64,000 bases of DNA, from positions 1 through 64,000 of the forward strand of contig JAXGMN010000061.1 of the NCBI GenBank assembly GCA_040768665.1, given 5' to 3'. Both the position numbers and the translations under genes were made by a program. Origin of the DNA: JABWBD01 sp040768665. Lineage in GTDB: Bacteria; Planctomycetota; Planctomycetia; Pirellulales; Thermoguttaceae. Positions 36,228 through 44,126 of the stretch are shown here, one piece after another. Position 1 is the stretch's first letter; every line of letters starts with the position of its first letter. A model generated the notes under the pieces. The model saw only the letters and a list, made by a program, of their open reading frames with translations. It searched no databases and was not told where the DNA came from.

Positions 36228-36635
36228 ATGTCGTCCCGACGTGCCCAGAAAGCGGCGGAAGCAATTCGAGAGGTCGTCAGCATGGCCATTTTGGCCGAAT
36301 TGCAGGATCCTCGCATCCAAGACGTTACCGTAACGTTCGTGGAGGTTTCCTCCGACCTTCGCCATGCCAAGGTCCACGTTTCCGTGATGGGAGATGAAGC
36401 GAAGCAGCGGCTCAGCCTGCGCGGGCTACAAAGCGCGACGGGATTCCTTCAGGCGAAGTGTGCCAGCCGGATTGACGCCCGCTACACGCCTCGCCTGGTA
36501 TTCGTCCTCGACCAGGGTGTGAAGCGGTCGATCGAGATCTCTCGAATTCTCAAGGAAGTTCTTCCCGAAGAAGATGTTTCGGCGGAACCGCAGACGGACC
36601 GCGGGTTTGATGAGACGGAGGAATCGGAGCCGTAG
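36228..36635 (+). CDS. rbfA: Ribosome-binding factor A
   Basis: RbfA helps mature the 30S subunit 5' end of 16S rRNA. The protein has 135 residues from ATG 36228 (MSSRRAQKAAEAIREVVSMA), a typical RbfA beginning; the upstream in-frame start at 36165 is non-typical. The KH-like fold region reads LAELQDPRIQDVTVTFVEVS and VHVSVMGDE, and the family Ala-interrupted segment appears as RYTPRLVFVLD. The tail is acidic. Just upstream, at 36165-36210, a 20-bp direct repeat (GATCGATCGGTCC/TTGATTGATCGGTCC) separates it from infB. Confidence 0.93.
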   Translation: MSSRRAQKAAEAIREVVSMAILAELQDPRIQDVTVTFVEVSSDLRHAKVHVSVMGDEAKQRLSLRGLQSATGFLQAKCASRIDARYTPRLVFVLDQGVKRSIEISRILKEVLPEEDVSAEPQTDRGFDETEESEP

Positions 36636-36714
36636 AGCCGTCGGCTCGCTGCGCCTCGGGGCCTGAATCGGCTCGCAACATTCAATTGCCACCCTCGCAG
36701 GGAACCGCAACTCC

Positions 36715-37743
36715 ATGGCAGCATCCAGTCGGTCGGCACAGTACAACAACCTTTGGAAAGTTCTCAAGAAGCACTACAGGCCGATGCTTCCTCCGGCGGA
36801 GCGCCCGGTCCTGGAAACGCTGCTGTTCGGTTGCTGCCTCGAGAATGCACGCTACGAAGCCGCCGAAGAGGCATTCGCGGCCCTGGTGCACAGTTTCTTT
36901 GATTTCAACGAGGTTCGCGTCAGCAGTGTACGCGAGTTGTCGGAGGTCATGGCCAGGCTGCCTGACCCCGGAGCTGCGGCCGCTCGAGTGAAACGGATCC
37001 TCCAGGAGATCTTCGAGGCGACCTATTCCTTCGACTTGGAGGATGTTCGCAAACAGAATCTGGGACCGGCCGTGGAACGCCTGGAGAAACTGGGCGGTAC
37101 CACGAAGTTCTCCGTAGCTTACACTGTTCAGGCTGCGCTGGGTGGGCATTCGATTCCTGTCGATTCCGGAACGCTTCAAGCACTCCACGTCGTCGAGTTG
37201 GTCGACGGCGAGGACATGAGCACGGAGGTTGTTCCGGGGTTGGAGCGTGCCATTCCGAAGAATAAGGGCGCGGAGTTCGGCTCGCTTTTGCACCAACTCG
37301 GCGCAGATTTCGTCGCCAATCCTTACGCGCCCGCGTTGCACGAGATTCTCTTGCAGATCAACCCGGATGCGAAAGCCAGGCTACCCAAGCGCCGGGCGGC
37401 AAGGGCGGCCGAAGCGGGACCAAAACACTCCACCGGCACGCCGACCCCGTCGGAAACGGCATCTACGGATTCGGGCAGCGAGTCCGAAGGAACCCGGAAG
37501 AAGCGAAAACCTGCTGCCGAAAAGCCCGCCAAGTCATCGAAGAAGAAATCGGCTGCAGACGTCTCCGACAAGCAGCAGGCCGAGGGTACGCCTGTGGAAA
37601 AGCAGGTCCAGCCTGTCGGGAAGAAGGAGAAGAAGGCAGACGCGTCGAAACCAGCGACCGCCAAGAGGAAGTCCAAGTCGTCTGCCGGCGGGACGCTCGA
37701 TGGGACGACCGCTTCCGACCTTCCCAAGCGCAAGCCTCGCTGA
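36715..37743 (+). CDS. Endonuclease III-like (HhH-GPD) protein with Lys-rich tail
   Basis: The protein has 342 residues. Residues ~1-225 have an HhH-GPD-type helical arrangement (LWKVLKKHYRPMLPP, ARVKRILQEIF). In the HhH loop GGTTKFS aligns with GVGRKTA of EndoIII, and 19 residues later VDSG aligns with AVDTH. The Lys and Asp of a bifunctional DNA glycosylase are thus both kept. The C-terminal [4Fe-4S] cysteines of EndoIII are absent. Residues ~225-342 are a low-complexity Lys/Ala/Ser/Pro tail. This protein recurs in planctomycetes in the infB-rbfA neighbourhood. A DNA-repair activity is plausible but untested. Confidence 0.65.
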   Translation: MAASSRSAQYNNLWKVLKKHYRPMLPPAERPVLETLLFGCCLENARYEAAEEAFAALVHSFFDFNEVRVSSVRELSEVMARLPDPGAAAARVKRILQEIFEATYSFDLEDVRKQNLGPAVERLEKLGGTTKFSVAYTVQAALGGHSIPVDSGTLQALHVVELVDGEDMSTEVVPGLERAIPKNKGAEFGSLLHQLGADFVANPYAPALHEILLQINPDAKARLPKRRAARAAEAGPKHSTGTPTPSETASTDSGSESEGTRKKRKPAAEKPAKSSKKKSAADVSDKQQAEGTPVEKQVQPVGKKEKKADASKPATAKRKSKSSAGGTLDGTTASDLPKRKPR

Positions 37744-37786
37744 CCGCTCATCGTAACCAAGGGGACAAATCGGGGGGCGAGTTCGG

Positions 37787-40030
37787 ATGCGAAGCCAGGT
37801 CGGAGGTCTGTTGCTGATTTTGACGTCGCTCGGGGCAGCCCCGGCACAGGCCGCACCCGGGGCGCTCGAGCCCTCGCCTCCGGTCGTCAAGCCGGCGGAA
37901 TCCCCGGGCGAATCCGGTGTGGCGCCCGGCCCGCTGGTGCTGGACGACCAGCCACAGCCGCTGGTTCCGCGCAAGATCTCGGGGCCAGAGGATCGCGACC
38001 GGCTGGAAGCCCTGGCGATGTTCTCCGCTGCGAGAATGCTCGAGAACCGGGACAAAGAGGCCGAAGCTCTGCGCCTTTATCAGCGGGCGCTTCGCTACGA
38101 CCCGCAGGCTGCCACGATTGCTCGCCACGTCGTACTGCTCGCCTATCGGATGAAGCGGCACGCCGAAGCGGTCCGGTACGCGCTGAAGCTTATCGACCTG
38201 GACAAACCCGATCCCCTGCTATTGAACCAACTGGCAATCCATTTAACCGATCAGGGCGAGTGGGACAGGGCGATCGAGATCTACGAGAGCGCGCTCGGCG
38301 GCGGGAACCAGGAATTGCGGGCTGCCGACGTTCTTCTCCGCATGCAGATGGGCCGGCTGTACAACCTCGTTGAGAAGTACGACAGGGCGGCAGAGAGCTT
38401 CTCGCTCGTCCTCGACGCTTTGCAGGCAAGTGATTCCGCCGCTTTGGACGAGCAGCTCAGGAAGATTCTGTTGGGCGATGCCGCTTCCACCTATAACCTG
38501 ATCGGAGATACTTTCCTGCTGGCCAATCGTCCCGAAGACGCGGCCGATGCCTTCGAGCTAGCCTACAAGGCCGAGCCGAACAAGGGACTGCTCAGCTACC
38601 ATCTCGCACGGGTCGATGCGCACCTCGCCAAGCACGAAGAAGCGCTGAGTAAGCTCCGGGTGTACTTCAACGAGCGGCTCTCGAGCGAAGGGATAGAGCC
38701 CTATCGCCTGGCCGCCAAGATCCTCGAGTCGCTCGGCCGTGAGGGAGAACTGCTGCCGATGCTTGAGGAAATCTATTCCAGGGACGGCCGGAATGTTCCG
38801 CTCGGTTACGCATTGGCCGAACGCTACCGCAAGACCGGGGCGCTCGATCATGCCGAGAAGCTATACCTGGACCTGGTCGCACGGGCGCCAACTACAGTGG
38901 GATATCGGGAACTCGTCGATCTTTACCGCGATTCGGGGCGGATGGAAAACCTGCTGACGGTGTTGGGTGAAACGATTGCTAAGACTTCGACGCTGGAATC
39001 GCTCGGTGAATCGTGGCGAGCGATAACGAAAGACCGCGATCTCTCCCGGAAACTCATCGAGGCAGCCCGTCAACAGCGAGATTCCCGGCCGGAGGAATTG
39101 GGCTCCGACGTCGCGTTGGCTGTGGCCCAGTTGGCTTTGGATATCAAGGATTACGATGCTGCCGCGGAGTTTTTCGATTTCACCGTCCGGCGCCGGCCAG
39201 AGGAAACCGTCCATCATCTACTGACCTGGGGATTGGGGCTATTGGCCGACGAGCAGTATCGGCTTGCCGCGGACGTTTTCCGGCGGGGGATCCGAAGTGA
39301 GGGGAAGGATGAGGAAAGAGCCGCTTTTTTCTTCTACCTGGCCGCGGCCCTGGAAATGGATGGCCGCACGGACGACGCGATTGCCGCTGCACGCAACGGG
39401 GCGAAACTCAGGCGCGACGATCCTCGATTTCTCGGCCGCGTGGCTTGGGTTCTCTATCACGCGAAGCGTTATGCGGAGGCGGCGGATGCCTACCGGAAGC
39501 TGATCGAGAAATTCGACGCCGTCCATGACTCGGGCGAAGTTCGCGAAGTCTTGCGAGAGGCGAGGTTTGTCCTCTCGAATCTAGCGGTTACCGGGGGAGA
39601 GTTCCCCGAGGGGGAGGAGTGGCTTGAACAGGTTCTCGACGAATTCCCCGGTGACGTGGGAGCGATGAATGACCTGGGCTATCTCTGGGCCGACCGGAAC
39701 AAGAATCTTCACCGGGCCTACCGCATGATCCGCGAAGCTGCCGATAAGGAACCGGATAATGCCGCTTATCGCGACAGCCTCGGCTGGGTCCTCTATCGGA
39801 TGGGGCGGTTCGACGAGGCGGTCGTCGAGCTGGAGAAGGCGGTCGAGCTCGACCCCGACCCCGTCATCCTCGATCATTTGGGGGATGCGTATCGCGGTCT
39901 GAAGAAGATCGAGAAAGCAGAAGACAACTGGCGCAAGGCCGCGGACGGATTCAAGGAAAGGGAGGATGCCGAAAACGCATCCCGCGCGGAGCAGAAGATC
40001 CGCGACGCGTCGCCGCAGTCGGCGTTATAA
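37787..40030 (+). CDS. Exported TPR-repeat protein
   Basis: The protein has 747 residues. A signal peptide (MRSQVGGLLLILTSLGAAPA) with cleavage near AQAAP directs it to the envelope. The rest is almost entirely helical TPR motifs (for example YQRALRYDPQAATIARHVVL, AADVFRRGIRSEGKDEERAA, AVVELEKAVELDPDPVILDH), at least ten spread over ~80-720. No catalytic domain is visible. TPR arrays bind partner proteins, and planctomycetes have many secreted or membrane-associated ones. It lies between the EndoIII-like gene and yebC. Confidence 0.85.
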   Translation: MRSQVGGLLLILTSLGAAPAQAAPGALEPSPPVVKPAESPGESGVAPGPLVLDDQPQPLVPRKISGPEDRDRLEALAMFSAARMLENRDKEAEALRLYQRALRYDPQAATIARHVVLLAYRMKRHAEAVRYALKLIDLDKPDPLLLNQLAIHLTDQGEWDRAIEIYESALGGGNQELRAADVLLRMQMGRLYNLVEKYDRAAESFSLVLDALQASDSAALDEQLRKILLGDAASTYNLIGDTFLLANRPEDAADAFELAYKAEPNKGLLSYHLARVDAHLAKHEEALSKLRVYFNERLSSEGIEPYRLAAKILESLGREGELLPMLEEIYSRDGRNVPLGYALAERYRKTGALDHAEKLYLDLVARAPTTVGYRELVDLYRDSGRMENLLTVLGETIAKTSTLESLGESWRAITKDRDLSRKLIEAARQQRDSRPEELGSDVALAVAQLALDIKDYDAAAEFFDFTVRRRPEETVHHLLTWGLGLLADEQYRLAADVFRRGIRSEGKDEERAAFFFYLAAALEMDGRTDDAIAAARNGAKLRRDDPRFLGRVAWVLYHAKRYAEAADAYRKLIEKFDAVHDSGEVREVLREARFVLSNLAVTGGEFPEGEEWLEQVLDEFPGDVGAMNDLGYLWADRNKNLHRAYRMIREAADKEPDNAAYRDSLGWVLYRMGRFDEAVVELEKAVELDPDPVILDHLGDAYRGLKKIEKAEDNWRKAADGFKEREDAENASRAEQKIRDASPQSAL

Positions 40031-40072
40031 TTTCGGATAGACCCGTTCATTCTTTCGACGAGAGACATTTCC

Positions 40073-40825
40073 ATGGCCGGCCACTCTCACTGGGCAGGAA
40101 TCAAACACAAGAAGGCGGTGATCGACGCAAAACGGGGAAAGCTTTGGAGCAAGTTGTCCAAGGCAATCATCGTGGCTGCGAAATCGGGCGGCGGCGATCT
40201 GGACATGAACATCCGGCTTCGTGCCGCCGTCGACGCGGCGAAGGCCGTGAGTATGCCCAAAGACAACATCAGCCGGGCGATCAAGAAAGGCACGGGTGAA
40301 CTGGAAAGCAACATTTTCGAAGAGGTGATGTACGAAGGCTACGGACCGGGCGGAGTTGCCGTGATGTGCGAGGCGCTCACCGACAACCGGAACCGCACGG
40401 CCCCCGAGATCCGGAAGATCTTCGAAATGGCCGACGGCAAGCTCGGCGCAACCGGATGCGTGGCGTGGATGTTCGACAAGAAGGGCCTTCTGATTGTTTC
40501 GGCCGACAAGACCGACGAAGATACCTTGATGGAGATATGCCTGGAAGCCGGGGCGGAGGACGTACGCCGCGACGGCGACAAGTTTGAAGTGATCAGTCCG
40601 CCGGAGGCCCACCAGGCGGTGGTCGATGCGGTGGCCGGCGTGAAAATCGAGCCGGAGGTCAACGAGTTGTCGCTGCTACCGAACAACACGGTCGAGCTCG
40701 ACGCCGACACGGCTCGCAAGGTCCTGAAGCTCATGGAGTCGCTCGACGATCACGAAGACGTGCAGAGCGTTTCGTCGAACTTCAACATTCCCGACGAGGT
40801 GATGGCGGCTCTCGACGCCGAGTAG
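40073..40825 (+). CDS. yebC: YebC/PmpR-family DNA-binding regulator or translation factor
   Basis: The protein has 250 residues, typical of the family. It begins MAGHSHWAGIKHKKAVIDAK, the family signature, with FSKLSKAI-like basic region (KLWSKLSKAIIVAAKSGGGD) and MPKDNISRAIKKG. Family members bind DNA as regulators, and recent work on TACO1/YebC homologues links them to translation of proline stretches; which applies here is unknown. The stop codon TAG overlaps hairpin repeat copy 5, which lies between this gene and the convergent cytochrome gene. Confidence 0.95.
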   Translation: MAGHSHWAGIKHKKAVIDAKRGKLWSKLSKAIIVAAKSGGGDLDMNIRLRAAVDAAKAVSMPKDNISRAIKKGTGELESNIFEEVMYEGYGPGGVAVMCEALTDNRNRTAPEIRKIFEMADGKLGATGCVAWMFDKKGLLIVSADKTDEDTLMEICLEAGAEDVRRDGDKFEVISPPEAHQAVVDAVAGVKIEPEVNELSLLPNNTVELDADTARKVLKLMESLDDHEDVQSVSSNFNIPDEVMAALDAE

Positions 40826-40857
40826 GTCCCGCTTGCCGAGTCTTGCCGAGCGGGACC
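40825..40857. repeat. Short interspersed hairpin, copy 5
   Basis: GGTCCCGCT/AGCGGGACC with the loop extended by a repeated CTTGCCGAG unit, as at 15441. It starts with the last base of the yebC stop codon and sits between two convergent genes, where a hairpin could act as a bidirectional transcript end. Confidence 0.8.
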
Positions 40858-40883
40858 TGGACGCGGAGTCCCACTTTGCATGC

Positions 40884-41438
40884 TCACTGTTTCTCTTTCT
40901 TTTCGTAGTGTTCGACGTTCGGCCAGTACTCTTTGAAGTCGAAGTCGGGACTGTTGTCCAGATCGTGGCAGGTCATGCACTGCCACTTCTCGGAATCCTC
41001 TTTGGTGATCACCATCGCCTGGCGCAGCCTCGTCTTGAGTGCCTCATTGCTGTCCTCAAGCTCCGCGTCGACATGGTTCAGCCCGGGCCCGTGGCACGAT
41101 TCGCATCCGACGTCGACCAGATGTGGCGTGTCCTTCTCGTTGAGAAATCCGCTTTCATAAGGGAAGTAGCGCTGCGGGTCCCAGCCGACCACGTGGCAGC
41201 TAATGCATTCGGGGTCGAAATTCCGCGGCGGATCCAGTTCGACCAGCGTCGCCCAGGCCTTGGAATGGCCGGTGTTCTTCCAGACATCGTACGACTCTTT
41301 GTGACAGTCGCGGCATTCCTCCGATCCGGCAAACTCGCCGCTAAGATCTTTCTGTGGATGCGGCACTTCGCGAATTCCCAACCCGGCAAGCCCCTGTCGC
41401 TTCAGCTCGTCCTGATAGGCCATCATCAGGAGCTTCAT
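40884..41438 (-). CDS. Multihaem cytochrome c part of the nucleotidase/cytochrome protein
   Basis: The open frame encodes 184 residues with four CxxCH haem sites: CRDCH, CISCH, CESCH and CMTCH. This resembles cytochrome c554-type proteins. It starts with ATG 41438 overlapping the upstream gene's TGA. However, the DNA before that Met, read in the same frame, gives RYQRVPLDSRFPNSLD, which continues the upstream protein after YDDPQS. A one-base frameshift near 41480-41495 has therefore probably split one gene. Both parts are exported. It is convergent with yebC. Confidence 0.8.
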   Translation of the reverse strand: MKLLMMAYQDELKRQGLAGLGIREVPHPQKDLSGEFAGSEECRDCHKESYDVWKNTGHSKAWATLVELDPPRNFDPECISCHVVGWDPQRYFPYESGFLNEKDTPHLVDVGCESCHGPGLNHVDAELEDSNEALKTRLRQAMVITKEDSEKWQCMTCHDLDNSPDFDFKEYWPNVEHYEKKEKQ

Positions 41439-42799
41439 ATCCAGGGAATTCGGAAAACGTGAATCCAGCGGAACGCGCTGATAGCGGATCGGCTTTGCGG
41501 ATCGTCGTACAGCCCGACGACGACCACATTCATGCCTTTTTCGCCCACTTCGATGAGGAGCGTGTCGGCGCCTTCGACCTTGGCGGCTTCGCGAGGCGGT
41601 TCGGGCGGTCCGCCGGACGTGACGACGATATCGAAGACGGGGAACTCTTTGGCCATCGCGATCGACTCCTCCTTGGTAGCATGGGCCAAGAGGATCAACA
41701 GATCGGCCTTCTCTTTGAGCTTCGGAACGATCTTGGCGAGTGATTCGCCCGGTTTGGCCATCGCCACCTCGGCGTTGTTGATCTCCGCCTGATATTTCTC
41801 GCCAAGGATCGCCGTGACGCCGATCGTCCGGCCGCCGGCTTCGATAAGCCGCGACGAATTTGTCAGCCCCGACTCGAACCCGAACAAGCCTACGTTGGCG
41901 GCAACGAAGGAACTCTGCTGATCATCGACGCTGACGGCGACCGACACCAGTTCGGCAGCCGGCAGTTGCAGATCGGTCTTCCCGAAGGTAATGGCGTCGT
42001 AGCCCATCTTCCGCATGGCTTCCACCGTGGTGTGGAACTTGAGTTCGGCCTGACGGCCAAAGCCCTTGATCAATCCGCCGACGTCAAGCCCGACGACCGG
42101 CCATCCCTGGTCGCGCAGTCGCTGGAAGAGTGAGTGTTTCCGGTTCAGGCCGCCTTTCATACGGTCCAGCCCGGCACAGCCGCAAGGTTCGAGATAACCG
42201 TCCTGGCGTCCGCTGATCACCAGCGCCAAGTCGGGCTTTTCCCACCCGACAAAGATCGGCCCGTTTTCCTTAATGGGATCAAACGGAACGCCACTGTGTT
42301 TCCCCTTCCCAAAGGTCTTCTTCTCGGGAAGGTTGCCGGCCAAAGCTTCGGGCTTCGCCTGCGAGACATCGCGCAGGGGATTTGCCCGCAACTGGTGGTC
42401 GGGCATGTCTGCGCCGTCCTCAGCGGATGCGGGCGCTTCCTGCGAATCCTCAACAACGCCAGACGAGGCGATTATCGGGGCTACCGCAGCTTCCGCCAGC
42501 GGCAAGTCCGGCTCCTTCGCCGGAACGGCGCCGGTGTTCGAAGGAGTCGGGTCGGCCGGTGGAACTTCGGCGTCCGATTTCTCGAGCTTGACGGTTGCCG
42601 TAGCAGCGGAGGCTAGTTTCGTCTCTTGGTCCTTTTGTGCCTGTTGGGGCTCGCTATCCGCACCAGCAGACTCGGAGTGAACGACCGACTGCCTCACGAC
42701 CGGGGCGGCCGACTCGGAACAGCCGGCCAAAGGCGGCAGTGTCAAGGCAGACGAGAGACATACGAGCAGGAACAGCCGCAGACTTGCAGAGGTCGGCAT
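41435..42799 (-). CDS. 5'-nucleotidase/metallophosphatase-like lipoprotein, probably the N-terminal part of the cytochrome protein
   Basis: From ATG 42799 (MPTSASLRLFLLVCLSSALT) the protein has a lipobox (LAGC) and is lipid-anchored. A ~140-residue low-complexity linker follows. The 5'-nucleotidase-like domain starts with ISGRQDGYLEPCGCAGLDRM, continues to GLDVGGLI and MGYDAITFGKTDLQ, and ends with a VVVVGLYDDPQS strand. This is a planctomycete domain combined elsewhere with c-type haems. The usual metallophosphatase HxD and GNH motifs are not all intact, so catalysis is uncertain. The last residues (AISAFRWIHVFRIPWI) look like frameshift product. Confidence 0.75.
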   Translation of the reverse strand: MPTSASLRLFLLVCLSSALTLPPLAGCSESAAPVVRQSVVHSESAGADSEPQQAQKDQETKLASAATATVKLEKSDAEVPPADPTPSNTGAVPAKEPDLPLAEAAVAPIIASSGVVEDSQEAPASAEDGADMPDHQLRANPLRDVSQAKPEALAGNLPEKKTFGKGKHSGVPFDPIKENGPIFVGWEKPDLALVISGRQDGYLEPCGCAGLDRMKGGLNRKHSLFQRLRDQGWPVVGLDVGGLIKGFGRQAELKFHTTVEAMRKMGYDAITFGKTDLQLPAAELVSVAVSVDDQQSSFVAANVGLFGFESGLTNSSRLIEAGGRTIGVTAILGEKYQAEINNAEVAMAKPGESLAKIVPKLKEKADLLILLAHATKEESIAMAKEFPVFDIVVTSGGPPEPPREAAKVEGADTLLIEVGEKGMNVVVVGLYDDPQSRSAISAFRWIHVFRIPWI

Positions 42800-42907
42800 C
42801 GTGAGGGTCGCAATTCGGCGTTTTAGTGGTGGGGTAATCCGTTTCAACGCAAAGCCCGCCCTACGTCCGCCGCCACATCCTCGCCATGCGTGCCGGGCGT
42901 GCCGTGG

Positions 42908-44089
42908 TCAGTCGACGACTGCGAATCGCAGGAGGATTCGCAGTTGCTTCGCTTTCGGGTGGGTGGTTCCGATAACAATTTCGGCGGGGTGTTCTTTGTC
43001 CGTGACCAGGTAATTGGCTGGGGGGCTTCCCTGAGGAATGCGGATGGTAAGCGGGATCTGCACGACTTGGCCGCCCTGCCACTCGGTGGGCTCTCCAACT
43101 TCCACCTTGACAAGGTCCGGAGTCGCCGACAGCGGCTCAACTTTCACGTCCTTCCGGTCCGGACCGCGGACAAGCATCCGGAGCGTCCGCGCCAGTCCTG
43201 CCCGACTGCTAATCGGTCCCAGGGATAGGACCTGCCGCTCTTCGCTCCATCCGGCCCCGATAATCGAAATCTCACTGCTAATAGTCCCCTGAATGGGGAC
43301 ATCCACTGTGGGTGCATCTTCGGCATCGGTGTGGATCACGATTTTCTGCTGAAACGCTCCGAGAGGCAAGCCGGGTTTTAGAGTAATCTGAATCCGGAAT
43401 CCGCTCTTCGCATCTTGTTCCTCAGCAACCTCTTCGGGCGACAGTGGCTCGTAATCCACCGAAAACTTGTCCGCGGTGGACTGGTCGGTGATCTCGTGGC
43501 TGGTGATTTTCAGGGGTTTGTCCTGATAGCCGTAGAGCCTGAGTTCGCCGGTAGCGCCTTCGTCGGCCGAGACACCACTAAGAACCAAGTTGGTCGGGGA
43601 GATGGAAACGGCAGAAACAATACGGCCCGTAATACTGAGGGTCAACCGTGGATGCTCCGGATCGTTGGTGTGGATCGTGGCACTTTGGTGAAACGGCCCC
43701 ATGAACCCCTTGCCTTTCCACTCCAACGTGACTTCCGTCGATTCTCCGGGATGCACTTCAGCGGCATCGCCGCTTTCACCCAGGAGGCTGGCGGTACACT
43801 TACAGGTGGTATCACCCCTGGTAAGCTTCAGAATCGCTTCGCCGGTATTCCGAATGACGAAGGCGTGGCGACCGGTGGCGTGCGAATCCAGAGCCCCGAA
43901 ATCATGTTTGTCGTTGTCGACGATGGCCGAGGGGTGCGGACCTTCGGGAATGCTCGCCGGAGCTTGATCGGCCTTAGGCACGGCCGAGATGCCGTCCCAA
44001 CGAGTTCTCTCCAACCGGACGACCGCGCTGCCCACTCCAACACCGAGCCCCAAAATGATCGCGATACCAACAACAACCGAGGTCTTCAT
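42908..44089 (-). CDS. DUF1573-domain periplasmic protein
   Basis: The protein has 393 residues from ATG 44089 (MKTSVVVGIAIILGLGVGVG), preceded by AGAGGGGAAAG. A single N-terminal anchor helix is followed by Ig-like domains. The DUF1573 region has HDFGALDSHATGRHAFVIRN and GDTTCKCTASLLGE, a conserved Cys-Lys-Cys type motif. Further Ig-like repeats follow, ending GTTHPKAKQLRILLRFAVVD. The family is common in Bacteroidota and Planctomycetota, and its function is unknown. It lies 37 bp after the ligase/TPR gene in a likely minus-strand operon. Confidence 0.85.
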   Translation of the reverse strand: MKTSVVVGIAIILGLGVGVGSAVVRLERTRWDGISAVPKADQAPASIPEGPHPSAIVDNDKHDFGALDSHATGRHAFVIRNTGEAILKLTRGDTTCKCTASLLGESGDAAEVHPGESTEVTLEWKGKGFMGPFHQSATIHTNDPEHPRLTLSITGRIVSAVSISPTNLVLSGVSADEGATGELRLYGYQDKPLKITSHEITDQSTADKFSVDYEPLSPEEVAEEQDAKSGFRIQITLKPGLPLGAFQQKIVIHTDAEDAPTVDVPIQGTISSEISIIGAGWSEERQVLSLGPISSRAGLARTLRMLVRGPDRKDVKVEPLSATPDLVKVEVGEPTEWQGGQVVQIPLTIRIPQGSPPANYLVTDKEHPAEIVIGTTHPKAKQLRILLRFAVVD

Positions 44090-44126
44090 TTCCGGCTTTC
44101 CCCTCTGCATCGTGAGTTCACTATAA

